DNA of 64,000 nucleotides from Cytophaga aurantiaca DSM 3654 (GTDB taxonomy: Bacteria > Bacteroidota > Bacteroidia > Cytophagales > Cytophagaceae): assembly GCF_000379725.1 (NCBI RefSeq), contig NZ_KB903624.1:62001-126000 (forward strand), written 5' to 3'. A model generated the notes under the pieces. The model searched no databases. It had not been told where the DNA came from and saw only the letters and a program-made list of their open reading frames with translations. How positions within the stretch are numbered: the first letter of the stretch is position 1; each line of letters opens with the position of its first letter. A program made the position numbers and the translations under genes. Shown here in pieces: positions 23,518-33,679 of the stretch.

Positions 23518-26289
23518 CTACTCGACTGCTGATTGTGTGGAATCTTCAGCAGCTCCTACCCTGCACCATTGATTCAAATAATCAATTGCTTTCGGGTCAC
23601 CGTACGAATGTGCCGTTTCGATGTCAGTACATGCATCGTTCGGCTTATTGAGGTAATGATTGCATAAACCACGCTTCAAAAGTGCCTGTGCATAAAAATC
23701 TTTTGATTCAATAAGTTTGGTGTAATACGTATAAGCTTCACTATATAATTTCTGACTGAAGTATAAATCTGCCATTTTTAAATACGCATATTTACTTATA
23801 TGACTTTTATCAGACAGAAATAAATTCATGCTCTCAATTGCTTCAGTACCATTTCCTGTGTTTTCATACGCCGAACTTTGATACCAGTACAAGCTATCAA
23901 ATTTCACAGGGTGCTTTTCGCATTCCTTAAATGATACAATCGATTGAAGCAACAACGGATTTGATTTATTAGTCATGCCGATTTTATATTCGCACAATCC
24001 TTTTATGGCATAATAATCCGGAGCAATGTATCTCGGCACATCGTTTACCTGATTTAGATAAACCAATGCCTGGGGATAGAAACCTCCATCCATACGGATC
24101 TTCGCAAATAGTATACGTGCCTCGTAGTTGTCTTCATTAAAATATACAGCAGACTTGCAATGTACACTGGATGTATAAATATCCAGATTTTCCAGACTGC
24201 GTTCTGCACCTCTATAATAATCAATGGATGTGGTATAATCCATAAATGTTTTAAACGTAAAGATGAACAGGAAAAATGCAACGATCAATGCTGTCGCCCA
24301 CTTCCAGTTTGAATTCAACGACTTGAAAATCGATTCCTTTTCTGCAGCGGTTTCCATCAAACTATAATCCAAGCGGATCATATTCGATTGATCATTTACC
24401 TTTCCATCTTCTCTAAGATCAAATGTATTCGTTCCATACAATAACTTAACATGAATCCGATGTGCTTCTGATGTCTTGGCAGCAAAGCAAGCCAGTACTT
24501 CATAGATCGGTGCATTATTATAGGATATAGGTGTATCCAGTTTAATGGCATAATTTTCTGCTGTTCCATCATACGACTCCAAACGAACAATCTTTCCATA
24601 CAACGGATATATATCTTTGTGTGTGCTCTTGTTCGAAGCCAGCAATACGGTTTCATTTCCAACATTCCGTTGCGAGTAAAAATTAGACACAAGCATATCT
24701 CGCATGCGCACCCAATGTTTGTTGCATAAAACAATACGTGCAAAATTGCTTGAATATAAAACAACAATTGCTGTATAAGCCAGCAAACTTGAAAGCAAGC
24801 TATCGTTTGCATGAGGTGATCCAAAACGAATTGCTTCCAATACAAATTCAAATACAAGAATTATTCCCAAGCCGGCAACCAATATAAATGCATTTGCTCC
24901 GGAAGCATAGTTCACACGTGCATCAAAAAATGGCGATTGATTTAATGCAGAATTGTAAAACATCTTTAAAGCAAAAAAGGATACGATGACCATGCCAAAA
25001 GAAAATATATAAAACATGGACGAAACAGATTGACTGAAAAATACATCATACATTCCATGTGCAGTTATGGATACTGCAATACCTATAAAAATGTGCTTCA
25101 GATTTTTCAATAATTTTGTTTGAATATATCCATACCAAATTACGGTAGAACAAAATATATGCATCACAACAGACAATACTCCCCGATCATGAATGATGCT
25201 GTAACTTTGATTTCCATAATAGCGATCGAAATACATGATATTTTCCATACCTGCAAATCCCAATGCACTAATGGTTGCAAGCACTAAATAATCAACCGGC
25301 TCTTTAATTCTTTTAGAAAATACCAACACACATATAAGAACCGGCAAAGCCTTCGTCGTTTCTTCAATCAAACCAACTCCGAAAATATAATACAATACAT
25401 TTGCCCAAAAACCTCCGTCATCAGAAATCTGGAATCCATAATGCAGGATATCATACAGGATGACACAAAAAGGTGTAACAATACATGAAAGCCCAAATAC
25501 AATGAAATACAATATGTAATCTCTTTTAGCAAACAGCTTAAAGCGCGTATAATAATAGCCCCATAAAAGTGCGATCAAAGCTGCTGCTACAAGCAAATCC
25601 CAGGTTACATTTAGCTTCAGTACATAGGTAATGTATGTCAGTACAGGACCATTGGAAAAATATTCATTGCGCAAAATATAGTCCGGACAATTCTTTACGA
25701 AAAGCGGTTCAGACATCAGTTTATGTATTCCTTCAAAATTTCCGGTTGCAAAAAAAACTTCTGCTAAACCTTTATAGGCTGAACTTCGATTTCCGTTTTT
25801 ATAACTTAATTCTTTTTCAAAGGAAACAATCGAATTTGCCAGATCGCCTTGATAGGCCTGCGCCCAACCTAATTCACAGAAATAATACGGTTTATCGGTC
25901 ACTGTAATTTCCTGCAATTCTTCCAGCATCAATTTGTAATCTTTCTTTTCTTTATAGATCAAGGCATGCCCAAAGCGGCCGGCATTTTTATAATTGGGAT
26001 AGGAATTCGGAACAAGATCTATAAAATAATTTTCAGGTGTAAGATCATCTCTGAAATACAAGCCACCCAGAATATTTTGATACGCAGGTTTGCTGTAGTG
26101 TTTCTGCATGATCAGATAGAGATAGGCATACGACAGTGTGTCTGCGTTTTTAAAAGGCTTAGGTGTTTCCCAGGAAGGCTTAACCAATTTTTCATGCGTA
26201 TGAAATAAAGGCACCGGAAGTATTTTATTTACCAGTAAAACAATCCAGATAAGTATGATGACAAACGCGATGTAAAAATATTTAAGCAT
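23518..26289 (-). CDS. PrsW-family intramembrane metalloprotease with TPR regions
   Basis: 923 residues. N-terminal membrane helix (5-20), a TPR-like region (about 55-200), then a membrane block containing the PrsW signature: EETTK at 309-313, GFAGMEN ending at 350, His in MHIFCSTVIWYG (about 377) and AHGMYD (411-414). More helices follow to about 530, then a soluble domain (550-660), another membrane helix (about 672-690) and at least four TPR units to about 915. PrsW cleaves membrane anti-sigma factors in Bacillus; a target here is unknown. Canonical PrsW is about 220-400 residues, so both TPR flanks are additions. Monocistronic. Confidence 0.85.
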   Translation of the reverse strand: MLKYFYIAFVIILIWIVLLVNKILPVPLFHTHEKLVKPSWETPKPFKNADTLSYAYLYLIMQKHYSKPAYQNILGGLYFRDDLTPENYFIDLVPNSYPNYKNAGRFGHALIYKEKKDYKLMLEELQEITVTDKPYYFCELGWAQAYQGDLANSIVSFEKELSYKNGNRSSAYKGLAEVFFATGNFEGIHKLMSEPLFVKNCPDYILRNEYFSNGPVLTYITYVLKLNVTWDLLVAAALIALLWGYYYTRFKLFAKRDYILYFIVFGLSCIVTPFCVILYDILHYGFQISDDGGFWANVLYYIFGVGLIEETTKALPVLICVLVFSKRIKEPVDYLVLATISALGFAGMENIMYFDRYYGNQSYSIIHDRGVLSVVMHIFCSTVIWYGYIQTKLLKNLKHIFIGIAVSITAHGMYDVFFSQSVSSMFYIFSFGMVIVSFFALKMFYNSALNQSPFFDARVNYASGANAFILVAGLGIILVFEFVLEAIRFGSPHANDSLLSSLLAYTAIVVLYSSNFARIVLCNKHWVRMRDMLVSNFYSQRNVGNETVLLASNKSTHKDIYPLYGKIVRLESYDGTAENYAIKLDTPISYNNAPIYEVLACFAAKTSEAHRIHVKLLYGTNTFDLREDGKVNDQSNMIRLDYSLMETAAEKESIFKSLNSNWKWATALIVAFFLFIFTFKTFMDYTTSIDYYRGAERSLENLDIYTSSVHCKSAVYFNEDNYEARILFAKIRMDGGFYPQALVYLNQVNDVPRYIAPDYYAIKGLCEYKIGMTNKSNPLLLQSIVSFKECEKHPVKFDSLYWYQSSAYENTGNGTEAIESMNLFLSDKSHISKYAYLKMADLYFSQKLYSEAYTYYTKLIESKDFYAQALLKRGLCNHYLNKPNDACTDIETAHSYGDPKAIDYLNQWCRVGAAEDSTQSAVE

Positions 26290-26370
26290 AAAAGAATTTT
26301 AATTGTATGATTTAAATGGTTAACCAATATAAGTAAAGAAATAATTTAAAACGAATAGCAAACAACTTCT

Positions 26371-26428
26371 CTCCTTAGAGTTAGCGAAGCGCTCTAAGGA
26401 GCTACAAATGAAATAGAGTCTCAGACTC
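26371..26428. repeat. Composite palindrome, right flank of the prsW-like gene
   Basis: Hairpin CTCCTTAGAG / CTCTAAGGAG (26371-26401) with loop TTAGCGAAGCG, then GAGTC-TCA-GACTC (26416-26428). Order and loop are the reverse complement of the composite at 23451-23507. Confidence 0.75.
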
Positions 26429-26439
26429 GTTTTATTTAC

Positions 26440-26475
26440 AAAAAAAAGAGCCTTGAATTGCTTCAAGACTCTTTT
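26440..26475 (-). terminator. Terminator of the nuo-purF transcript
   Basis: On the minus strand a 14-bp stem with one mismatch (AAAAGAGTCTTGAA / TTCAAGGCTCTTTT) with a 4-nt loop is followed by a T run. It lies 25 nt after the purF-like stop. Confidence 0.85.
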
Positions 26476-26499
26476 CTATACTATACATCTAAACACTTC

Positions 26500-28392
26500 T
26501 TAATACGCTCTTACGGTCTTGCCTTCCATGTAATACATGAATGCTTTATTTACAACACGGTTACCGCCTGTTGTCGGATAATCACCTGTAAAGTACCAGT
26601 CACCAATGTGGTTCGGACACGCTCTGTGTAATCCTTCAATTGTCTGGAAGATCACTTCGATCTCTGCATTACAACCTTTTGGTGTAATGATCTCAGCGAT
26701 CTTTTTACTCACCTGCTCATACGGGAACTGCAGATACAATTCCTTCACATGGTTCACCATGTTACCGCTTAAGTTCGCAATCGCAGATCTGCATTTTTCA
26801 TTTACATTTTCCAACAGATTTTCCTGCTTCGTTTCTTTCAACAAGGCAAGCATAGCACGGAATGCAACGAAGTCTTTAACTTTCGACATATCAATACCAT
26901 AGCAATCCGGGAAACGTATCTGAGGTGCAGAAGAAACAATAATAATTTTCTTCGGGCCTAATTTATCCAGCATTTTTAAAATACCGTTCTCTAAGGTTGT
27001 GCCACGCACGATCGAATCGTCTATGATCACAAGATTATCGATTCCTCTTCTTACAACACCATGTGTGGTATCGTACAAGTTTGCAACAAATGATTGACGC
27101 ACATCATCCGATGTAATGAAGGAACGAAGCTTCGCATCCTTAATAACCATCTTCTCTATACGCGGACGCAGTGATAATACTTTATCCAATTCCTCTCCTG
27201 TAATTCCTTCTGAAATTACTTTCTTACGGTAACGCGACAGATATTCTTCCATCCCTTCAACCATACCTAAGAAGCTGGTCTCAGCGGTATTCGGAACATA
27301 AGAAAATACCGTGTTTTCTATATCGTAATCGATTGCTTCAAGAATTTGTGGAGTAAGAATTTTACCAAGCTGCTTACGCTCCTGATAAATCTGAGGATCT
27401 GAACCTCTTGAAAAATAAATACGTTCGAAGCTACAAGATTTTTTAGGAAGCTGATCAATGAATTGTTTCTCTTCGTAGTTTCCTTCACGATCAATGATCA
27501 ATGCAAAACCTGGCTGTACTTCTTTAATATCATCGTAGCTGATCTTCTCCATCGCACTTTTGATGGCTTGTCTTTCTGACGCTACAATTACAATTTCATC
27601 ATCTGCATAATAAAATGCCGGACGGATACCTGCCGGATCGCGCGCTACGAAAGCTGCACCGTGACCTGCAATACCCATCATTGCATAACCACCGTCAAAG
27701 TCTTTACACGAACGCATCAATACGCGTTGCAGATCAAGATCATTTTCAATGATGGTTGATACCTGAGAATTTGAAAACTTGTCTTTATGTTTTTCGAATA
27801 AGAATTGGTTCTCTTCATCCAAGAAGTGACCAATCTTTTCCAATACCGTTACAGTATCTACTTTTTCTTTCGGATGCTGTCCAAGTTCAATTAATTTATT
27901 GAACAACTCATCTACGTTTGTCATGTTGAAGTTACCGGCAACAACCATGCTGCGGCTTCTCCAGTTATTCTGACGTAAGAATGGGTGACAGTTTTCTATA
28001 TCGTTATTACCATGCGTACCGTAACGTAAGTGGCCCATTAAAACTTCACCTGTAAAGGCAACGTTTTCTAACAACCACTGAGCGTCGTTAATTTTATCTT
28101 TATTATCACGAATGGCTTTTCTGAATTTCTTATTTACTTTCTCAAAAATTTCAGCGATGGGTTGCTGATCTACGGAGCGGTAGCGGCTGATGTAGCGGGT
28201 ACCTTGGGGAACATCTAATTTGATTACTGCAATACCGGCACCGTCCTGGCCCCTGTTGTATTGCTTTTCCATCAATGTATACAACTTATTGATGCCGTAA
28301 TATGGTGTGCCGTATTTTTCGACGTAGTGTGCAAAAGGTTTTCGCAACCTGATGAGTGCTATACCACATTCGTGCTTGATCGCATCGCTCAT
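26500..28392 (-). CDS. purF: Amidophosphoribosyltransferase-type glutamine amidotransferase (long form)
   Basis: 630 residues. N-terminal Ntn glutaminase: MSDAIKHECGIALIRL with Cys-9, which needs removal of an 8-residue leader to become the N-terminal nucleophile; then NRGQDGAGIAV, GHLRYGTHG and RDPAGIRPAFYY. The phosphoribosyltransferase domain carries the PRPP loop VIIDDSIVRGTT (about 455-466) and SSAPQIRFPDCYGIDM. Standard PurF is about 470-510 residues; extra segments lie around 60-110, 165-225 and at the C terminus (GLHRACPNHIGDWYFTGDYPTTGG). By family it makes phosphoribosylamine from PRPP and glutamine, but the long form may be a specialised paralog. It follows nuoN by 12 nt. Confidence 0.85.
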   Translation of the reverse strand: MSDAIKHECGIALIRLRKPFAHYVEKYGTPYYGINKLYTLMEKQYNRGQDGAGIAVIKLDVPQGTRYISRYRSVDQQPIAEIFEKVNKKFRKAIRDNKDKINDAQWLLENVAFTGEVLMGHLRYGTHGNNDIENCHPFLRQNNWRSRSMVVAGNFNMTNVDELFNKLIELGQHPKEKVDTVTVLEKIGHFLDEENQFLFEKHKDKFSNSQVSTIIENDLDLQRVLMRSCKDFDGGYAMMGIAGHGAAFVARDPAGIRPAFYYADDEIVIVASERQAIKSAMEKISYDDIKEVQPGFALIIDREGNYEEKQFIDQLPKKSCSFERIYFSRGSDPQIYQERKQLGKILTPQILEAIDYDIENTVFSYVPNTAETSFLGMVEGMEEYLSRYRKKVISEGITGEELDKVLSLRPRIEKMVIKDAKLRSFITSDDVRQSFVANLYDTTHGVVRRGIDNLVIIDDSIVRGTTLENGILKMLDKLGPKKIIIVSSAPQIRFPDCYGIDMSKVKDFVAFRAMLALLKETKQENLLENVNEKCRSAIANLSGNMVNHVKELYLQFPYEQVSKKIAEIITPKGCNAEIEVIFQTIEGLHRACPNHIGDWYFTGDYPTTGGNRVVNKAFMYYMEGKTVRAY

Positions 28393-28404
28393 AGATGATA
28401 GATT

Positions 28405-29883
28405 TTAAATGTATACAACTATAACTTTTAGTAAATCCATTAACCAATCGGGGGTAAAGAACAATGCAACCACCGGAAGTATACTTAAACTTACGAAAAC
28501 AAGAGAACTTTTGTGTTTGGATGTAAGTATTACTGTGTTTTCAAATTCCTTGAAAAACAAGGAATAAGGAACCTTCATGTAATAGAAAACAGAGGCAACT
28601 GTTCCTGCGACCGCTACACCGATAACTCCCAACAGAATCGGGGAATGAATGGTTTCATAATGTTGCCAAACTGACGTAAAAACGAAAATTTTAGCAAAGA
28701 AACCAGCTGTTGGAGGTAAACCGATCAGGGTTGCCATCACTATAACAAAGATAAGACTCATAACAGGTTCCTTCTTACCTAAACCGTTAAAGTTATTCAC
28801 AGCATCTCCCTTACTGATATTCTCAAAATAGTCCAATACAAACAAGGCTGCCGGCACACTGAAAAGGTAGACAATCAAATAGAAAAACAGCGCCTGTTGA
28901 CTCAAATCGCCACCTCCAAGGAGTGCCATACCTATAAAACCTCCCTGAGCGATAGAGGAATAAGCCATTAATCGGCGGGCATTGCTTTGCATTAAAGCAG
29001 AGAAGTTTCCTACTAAAAGACTGAATCCGATAATCGTGGCCAATAATAAGCTGTACGATTGCATGCCTTCAAAAATTGCAGATAGTCGCATTAAAAAGAT
29101 AAATGCTGCAATTTTCGGGATCGTTGACAGAATATTTAATACACCCCAGCCCGAACCTTCATAGGTATCCGGTGTCCAGGGATGGAATGGAAACAGGGAA
29201 GTTTTGAAAAACAACGCCGCCAGAACAAGTCCCAAAACAATCCATTTTGAAAATACCGGAACCGATGCAAATACCATGATCCAGCGTGGTGAGAATAGAT
29301 CCATACCGGCTGTCAGGCCATAGATCAATGAAATACCAAAGAGCATTACGCCCGTTGCAAAGGCGCCATACAGCAGATATTTGATTCCGGCCTCAGTACT
29401 TTTTTTATCGAAACGAGATGCAACCAATATATAGGAAGGAACAGAGATCAGTTCCAACGAAAGAAAGACAACAAATAAATTAAGTGCCGCTACTAAAAAG
29501 AAACAGCCCATCAGTATAGCTAATAAAAGAATGTATGTTTCTCCCCTTTCGCGCAGCCACAAAGACGATGGAGATAGTTGAATAAAGACCAGTGCAAGTA
29601 TTCCGCTTATGATCAATAAAATTTTACTGAACAAAATCGTTGGATTCTGTAACAGCATGTGATCCATAAACTCAACGTTGGGTATTGAGCCGCGATCAAA
29701 TAATTGATTCAGTAAATACAAACCACCTGCTGCAAAACTTATGAAAGCTGTTGCTGCAAAGTAGGTATTCTTACGTGTAGCCTGAAACATATCCAGAAAC
29801 AGAACCAGCAGCAATGACCCTAACAGCAATGCCTCCGGAACAAGGAACTGTAAACTTTCACGAATGTGTTCTAAAATATTCAC
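28405..29883 (-). CDS. nuoN: NADH-quinone oxidoreductase subunit N
   Basis: 492 residues, about 14 membrane helices. Antiporter-like subunit with LELISVPSYILVA (conserved Glu), KYLLYGAFATGVMLFG, FKTSLFPFHPWTPDTYEG and AYSSIAQGGFIGMALL. It takes part in proton pumping in the membrane arm of complex I. Start is GTG at 29883, 30 nt after nuoM. The last nuo gene of the run; the purF-like gene begins 12 nt later. Confidence 0.97.
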   Translation of the reverse strand: MNILEHIRESLQFLVPEALLLGSLLLVLFLDMFQATRKNTYFAATAFISFAAGGLYLLNQLFDRGSIPNVEFMDHMLLQNPTILFSKILLIISGILALVFIQLSPSSLWLRERGETYILLLAILMGCFFLVAALNLFVVFLSLELISVPSYILVASRFDKKSTEAGIKYLLYGAFATGVMLFGISLIYGLTAGMDLFSPRWIMVFASVPVFSKWIVLGLVLAALFFKTSLFPFHPWTPDTYEGSGWGVLNILSTIPKIAAFIFLMRLSAIFEGMQSYSLLLATIIGFSLLVGNFSALMQSNARRLMAYSSIAQGGFIGMALLGGGDLSQQALFFYLIVYLFSVPAALFVLDYFENISKGDAVNNFNGLGKKEPVMSLIFVIVMATLIGLPPTAGFFAKIFVFTSVWQHYETIHSPILLGVIGVAVAGTVASVFYYMKVPYSLFFKEFENTVILTSKHKSSLVFVSLSILPVVALFFTPDWLMDLLKVIVVYI

Positions 29884-29913
29884 TGATATATGCTCTTTAA
29901 AATGCAGTTCGTT

Positions 29914-31608
29914 TTATTTCATATTGATAAAAAAACTCGTCCATGCTTCCATAGACGGTCCGATTTTATTCAATAAGATCGCAGGAAATAATCCGAATAA
30001 AATAATCAATCCGGACAAGGAATAAAGCAATGCTTTTTCTGAAACCGTCAGATCTTTTAATGTATTTCGATCAATGCTCATATGCGTTGAAAACTTACCG
30101 AAGAACATGCGTTGTAATGTCCATAAATAATATGATGCAGACAACAATAAACCTAATGTTGCTACAAGAGGCATCCATACAGGAATTGCAGCTGTATCGA
30201 TTGCTCCCTTAAAGGCACCGATAAAGATCAGAATCTCAGCAATGAAGCCGGACATACCCGGCAATCCCAAAGATGCAAAGAAGGCAATGGTAACGATTAC
30301 GGAATACGCTGGCATTTTAGAAATCAAGCCTCTGTAGTTTGGAATCATACGATCGTGTGTGCGATCATACAATACACCCACGAGTAAAAATAATAATGCA
30401 GAGATCAATCCGTGACTGAACATCTGATATACCGCGCCGGTAATGCCTTCTGTTTTTGCAGCTGCTAACCCCAATACTACAAAGCCCATGTGTGATACCG
30501 ATGAATAAGCAATCATCTTTTTAAGATCGGTTTGTATCAAGGCAACAAAGGCTGCATACAATATGGTAGTGACTCCGATCAAGCCGATCCACCATGAGGC
30601 GTCGCCGGCTTCCTGAGGAAACAAAGGCCAAGCAATACGGATCAAACCGTAGCCACCAATTTTAAGCAGGATGCCTGCAAGTACTACGGAGACTGCCGTT
30701 GGAGCTTCTACGTGCGCGTCGGGTAACCAGGTATGAAATGGAAAGGCCGGCAATTTAATTAAGAAGCCAACCAGCAATGCAATGAAACACCAGGTACGAA
30801 TGGAGTAACCGAACACGGTCAATGTATTGTGTTCACCTAATAAACCATTCGGGAAATAATTTACCGGGTTGCTCAGCTGAATGAGATCTAACGAATGTAT
30901 GATCGATGGATTGTTTATTAATTCGCCTGAATGTATTCCTTCCTGAATGTGTTGAATGGTTACCCCAGCATTGGATGATACATACTCCATCATTTCAGCC
31001 GGATTGTACGTGCTGATAAATAAGACGATGAATACAATTAAAATTAAGATTGAACCGAGTAAGGTATATAAGAAGAATTTGATCGAAGCATATTCTCTGC
31101 GCACACCACCCCAGATCCCTATCAGGAAGAACATCGGTAACAGCATAAATTCAAAGAATAAAAAGAACAGAAATAAGTCCAATGCTAAGAAACAACCCGG
31201 AATTGAAATACATAAAAGTAAATACAGTGCATGATATCCTTTCGCTTGCTTCGTAATGTTCCATGAAGCACAAGCTCCTGCAAACAATACAATTGCACTT
31301 AATAAGATCATCGACAAACTCAATCCATCTATACCTAAAAAATAATTCACCGATAGAATTCCTAAGTTCCCTAAGGATAATTGAAACCAATTGGCTTTTT
31401 CCATATACACAAGTGAATCATAACTATGGAACTGAAAATATTCCGGTTTGAATGCCGTAAATAAATAGATGCTTAGTGCCAATTGCAATGCTGTTACAAG
31501 TACTGAAACCCAGCGGTAACTGCGGTGATCATCGCCCTGTATAAACAACAGACCCAATACACCCAACAGGGGTAAAAAGATCAGTATGGATAAAATATGT
31601 GTTGCCAT
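29914..31608 (-). CDS. nuoM: NADH-quinone oxidoreductase subunit M
   Basis: About 564 residues from ATG 31608 (MATHILSILIFLPLLGVL). A TTG at 31623, directly after the nuoL stop, would add five residues. Antiporter-like subunit with FFFEFMLLPMFFLIGIWGG, KFFLYTLLGSILIL, LIKLPAFPFHTWLPDAHVEAP and IAYSSVSHMGFVVLGL. The loop around residues 190-260 (MMEYVSSNAGVTIQHIQEGI and following) is longer than in enteric NuoM. Membrane proton channel subunit of complex I. Confidence 0.97.
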   Translation of the reverse strand: MATHILSILIFLPLLGVLGLLFIQGDDHRSYRWVSVLVTALQLALSIYLFTAFKPEYFQFHSYDSLVYMEKANWFQLSLGNLGILSVNYFLGIDGLSLSMILLSAIVLFAGACASWNITKQAKGYHALYLLLCISIPGCFLALDLFLFFLFFEFMLLPMFFLIGIWGGVRREYASIKFFLYTLLGSILILIVFIVLFISTYNPAEMMEYVSSNAGVTIQHIQEGIHSGELINNPSIIHSLDLIQLSNPVNYFPNGLLGEHNTLTVFGYSIRTWCFIALLVGFLIKLPAFPFHTWLPDAHVEAPTAVSVVLAGILLKIGGYGLIRIAWPLFPQEAGDASWWIGLIGVTTILYAAFVALIQTDLKKMIAYSSVSHMGFVVLGLAAAKTEGITGAVYQMFSHGLISALLFLLVGVLYDRTHDRMIPNYRGLISKMPAYSVIVTIAFFASLGLPGMSGFIAEILIFIGAFKGAIDTAAIPVWMPLVATLGLLLSASYYLWTLQRMFFGKFSTHMSIDRNTLKDLTVSEKALLYSLSGLIILFGLFPAILLNKIGPSMEAWTSFFINMK

Positions 31609-31623
31609 AAAATGTGTATGCAA

Positions 31624-33678
31624 TTACAGATACCAGCCCAACCAGAGCAGCATCAATGCAAAAGCTATTAATGTGAAATAGAAATATCCCTGAATGTTTC
31701 CTTTCAAATACGAACGGAAGAATGAACCAATATATCGAATGAAGCCAGCTACAAAATGCACCAGTCCGTCAATTACCCAGCGGTCAAATACATCCGCCAG
31801 TTGAGCGACAACAATAAAGAAATAGGCCTTGGCATGAATCGCCCGATTGATAAAATCATCGGTTGCCATACACATATTCGAAATCATAAATACCGGTTGA
31901 ACAAAAAGAAATGTAATTCCTTTTTCAATAAAGTAATTGTTTGCAAACACACGAGTTAATGTAAGACGTGTATCTACAAATGCATCAATCGTTTTATATT
32001 TCTGTACTGCAATTGCTATAGCGCCCAATGTAAATAGCGAAGCAACAATCGGAATGAATATATGAAACTCGTGATGAGTCCCTGAAACAAAAGCGTCCTT
32101 CATCCACCAGCCTGTTTGCGCATGCAGCGGATTGAGTGAAAAGAAAAACCAAAAACTCATTGCCCCTAACAGGATCAGAGGAATATTGATCAGCCATTCG
32201 GATTCAACAATGTGATCGAAATATTTTTTGTACGATGCATCTGTTTTTAACAATCTGAATTCTCCGAAGAAAATCAAGATCATTTGTCGCGTCATGTAGA
32301 AGGCTGTAAGTCCAACGGTAGTAAAGGCTACAGCAACGATCAACCAGGACCAGCTTCCTGAAACGACTGCACGATCATATAAGGCACCCAATATTGCGTC
32401 TTTTGAAAGAAAACCTGAGAAGAATGGCAAACCGATCAATGCGGCATATGAAACACTGTATGCAGCAAACGTGATCGGCATCTTCTTTCTGAAGCCTCCC
32501 ATCAAACGCATATCCAGTGCATCCAGTTCTTTATACTGTCCATGATCGAACTGATGACTCTGCATGTGGTGCATGGCATGGATCACAGCACCAACGGATA
32601 AGAATAAACACGCTTTAAAGAAGGCATGCGTTGCTAAGTGAAAGAAAGCAGCATCGTCTGCTCCTACTCCAACAGCCATCATCATATAACCTAATTGTGA
32701 AACCGTAGAAAATGCCAGTACCTTTTTGCTATCGAACGTGCGTATTGCCTGTAGTGCTGCTAACAATGCTGTAACACATCCAAAGATCGTGATCAAGTTC
32801 GGGACCCAATCAATTAAAAGGAAGGATGTTTTTAATAATAAGAACACACCGGCAGCCACCATAGTAGCCGCATGCAGCAATGCAGATACAGGCGTCGGAC
32901 CAGCCATCGCATCTGGTAACCATACATACAAGGGGAATTGAGCAGACTTTCCTACAGTAGCAAACCAGATTGCCAAGCCAGCAAATATAGGTACTGCAAG
33001 TACTGCTTGATATGTAACAGATAGATTTACGAGTTCTTTAAGAATAGAAATTTCTGTTGTGCCATACATCGCATATAAGATCATGATTGCGATCACAAAT
33101 GCAAGATCCGCAAACTTGTTATAGAGAAATGCTTTTTTAGCAGCAGCTGCAGATGTGTCTTTTTCGTACCAGAAACCAATCAGTAAGAACGAAGCCAAAC
33201 CTACGAGTTCCCAGAAAATAAATGTGATCAATAAATTATCACTTAAAATAATACCCAGCATGGAAGAGACAAACAGCGCCAGATAAGGAAAGTACTTCGA
33301 ATGATTTCTGCGTTCCTTCATGTATTGAACCGAATACAGATGCACCATAAAAGAAACAAACGTTGCAATTACCATCATGGTCGTGCTGTAATTATTCAAC
33401 AGCATGCTGGTGGTAAATTTGATCGTTCCTATTTCAAACCAGATCCAACGCGAGAGGTGTTCGCCTTTAATACTGATGTGCAAATAGACCGACAATACGA
33501 ACATCACACCCATCACGCCCGTTGCCAGCCACGAACGGATCGATGCTAAAATATGCTTACCTGTAAAGAATAAAAGAATGAAGGTAATAATCGGCATGAA
33601 AAAAATTGTCAACGCCAACATAGAAATACTATCTGCAGGTATTAAAGGAACTTCGATATGTGGAATAAGTCCGCTCAA
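31624..33678 (-). CDS. nuoL: NADH-quinone oxidoreductase subunit L
   Basis: 684 residues. Distal antiporter-like subunit with FIFWELVGLASFLLIGFWYEK, KAFLYNKFADLAF, GKSAQFPLYVWLPDAMAGPTPVSALLHAATMVAAG and AFSTVSQLGYMMMAVG. The long C-terminal lateral helix and the last membrane anchor are present (to about 680). The frame opens with TTG at 33678, 1 nt after the nuoK stop; ATG at 33621 (MLALTIFFMP) is a good alternative start. Confidence 0.97.
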   Translation of the reverse strand: MSGLIPHIEVPLIPADSISMLALTIFFMPIITFILLFFTGKHILASIRSWLATGVMGVMFVLSVYLHISIKGEHLSRWIWFEIGTIKFTTSMLLNNYSTTMMVIATFVSFMVHLYSVQYMKERRNHSKYFPYLALFVSSMLGIILSDNLLITFIFWELVGLASFLLIGFWYEKDTSAAAAKKAFLYNKFADLAFVIAIMILYAMYGTTEISILKELVNLSVTYQAVLAVPIFAGLAIWFATVGKSAQFPLYVWLPDAMAGPTPVSALLHAATMVAAGVFLLLKTSFLLIDWVPNLITIFGCVTALLAALQAIRTFDSKKVLAFSTVSQLGYMMMAVGVGADDAAFFHLATHAFFKACLFLSVGAVIHAMHHMQSHQFDHGQYKELDALDMRLMGGFRKKMPITFAAYSVSYAALIGLPFFSGFLSKDAILGALYDRAVVSGSWSWLIVAVAFTTVGLTAFYMTRQMILIFFGEFRLLKTDASYKKYFDHIVESEWLINIPLILLGAMSFWFFFSLNPLHAQTGWWMKDAFVSGTHHEFHIFIPIVASLFTLGAIAIAVQKYKTIDAFVDTRLTLTRVFANNYFIEKGITFLFVQPVFMISNMCMATDDFINRAIHAKAYFFIVVAQLADVFDRWVIDGLVHFVAGFIRYIGSFFRSYLKGNIQGYFYFTLIAFALMLLWLGWYL

Positions 33679-33679
33679 T

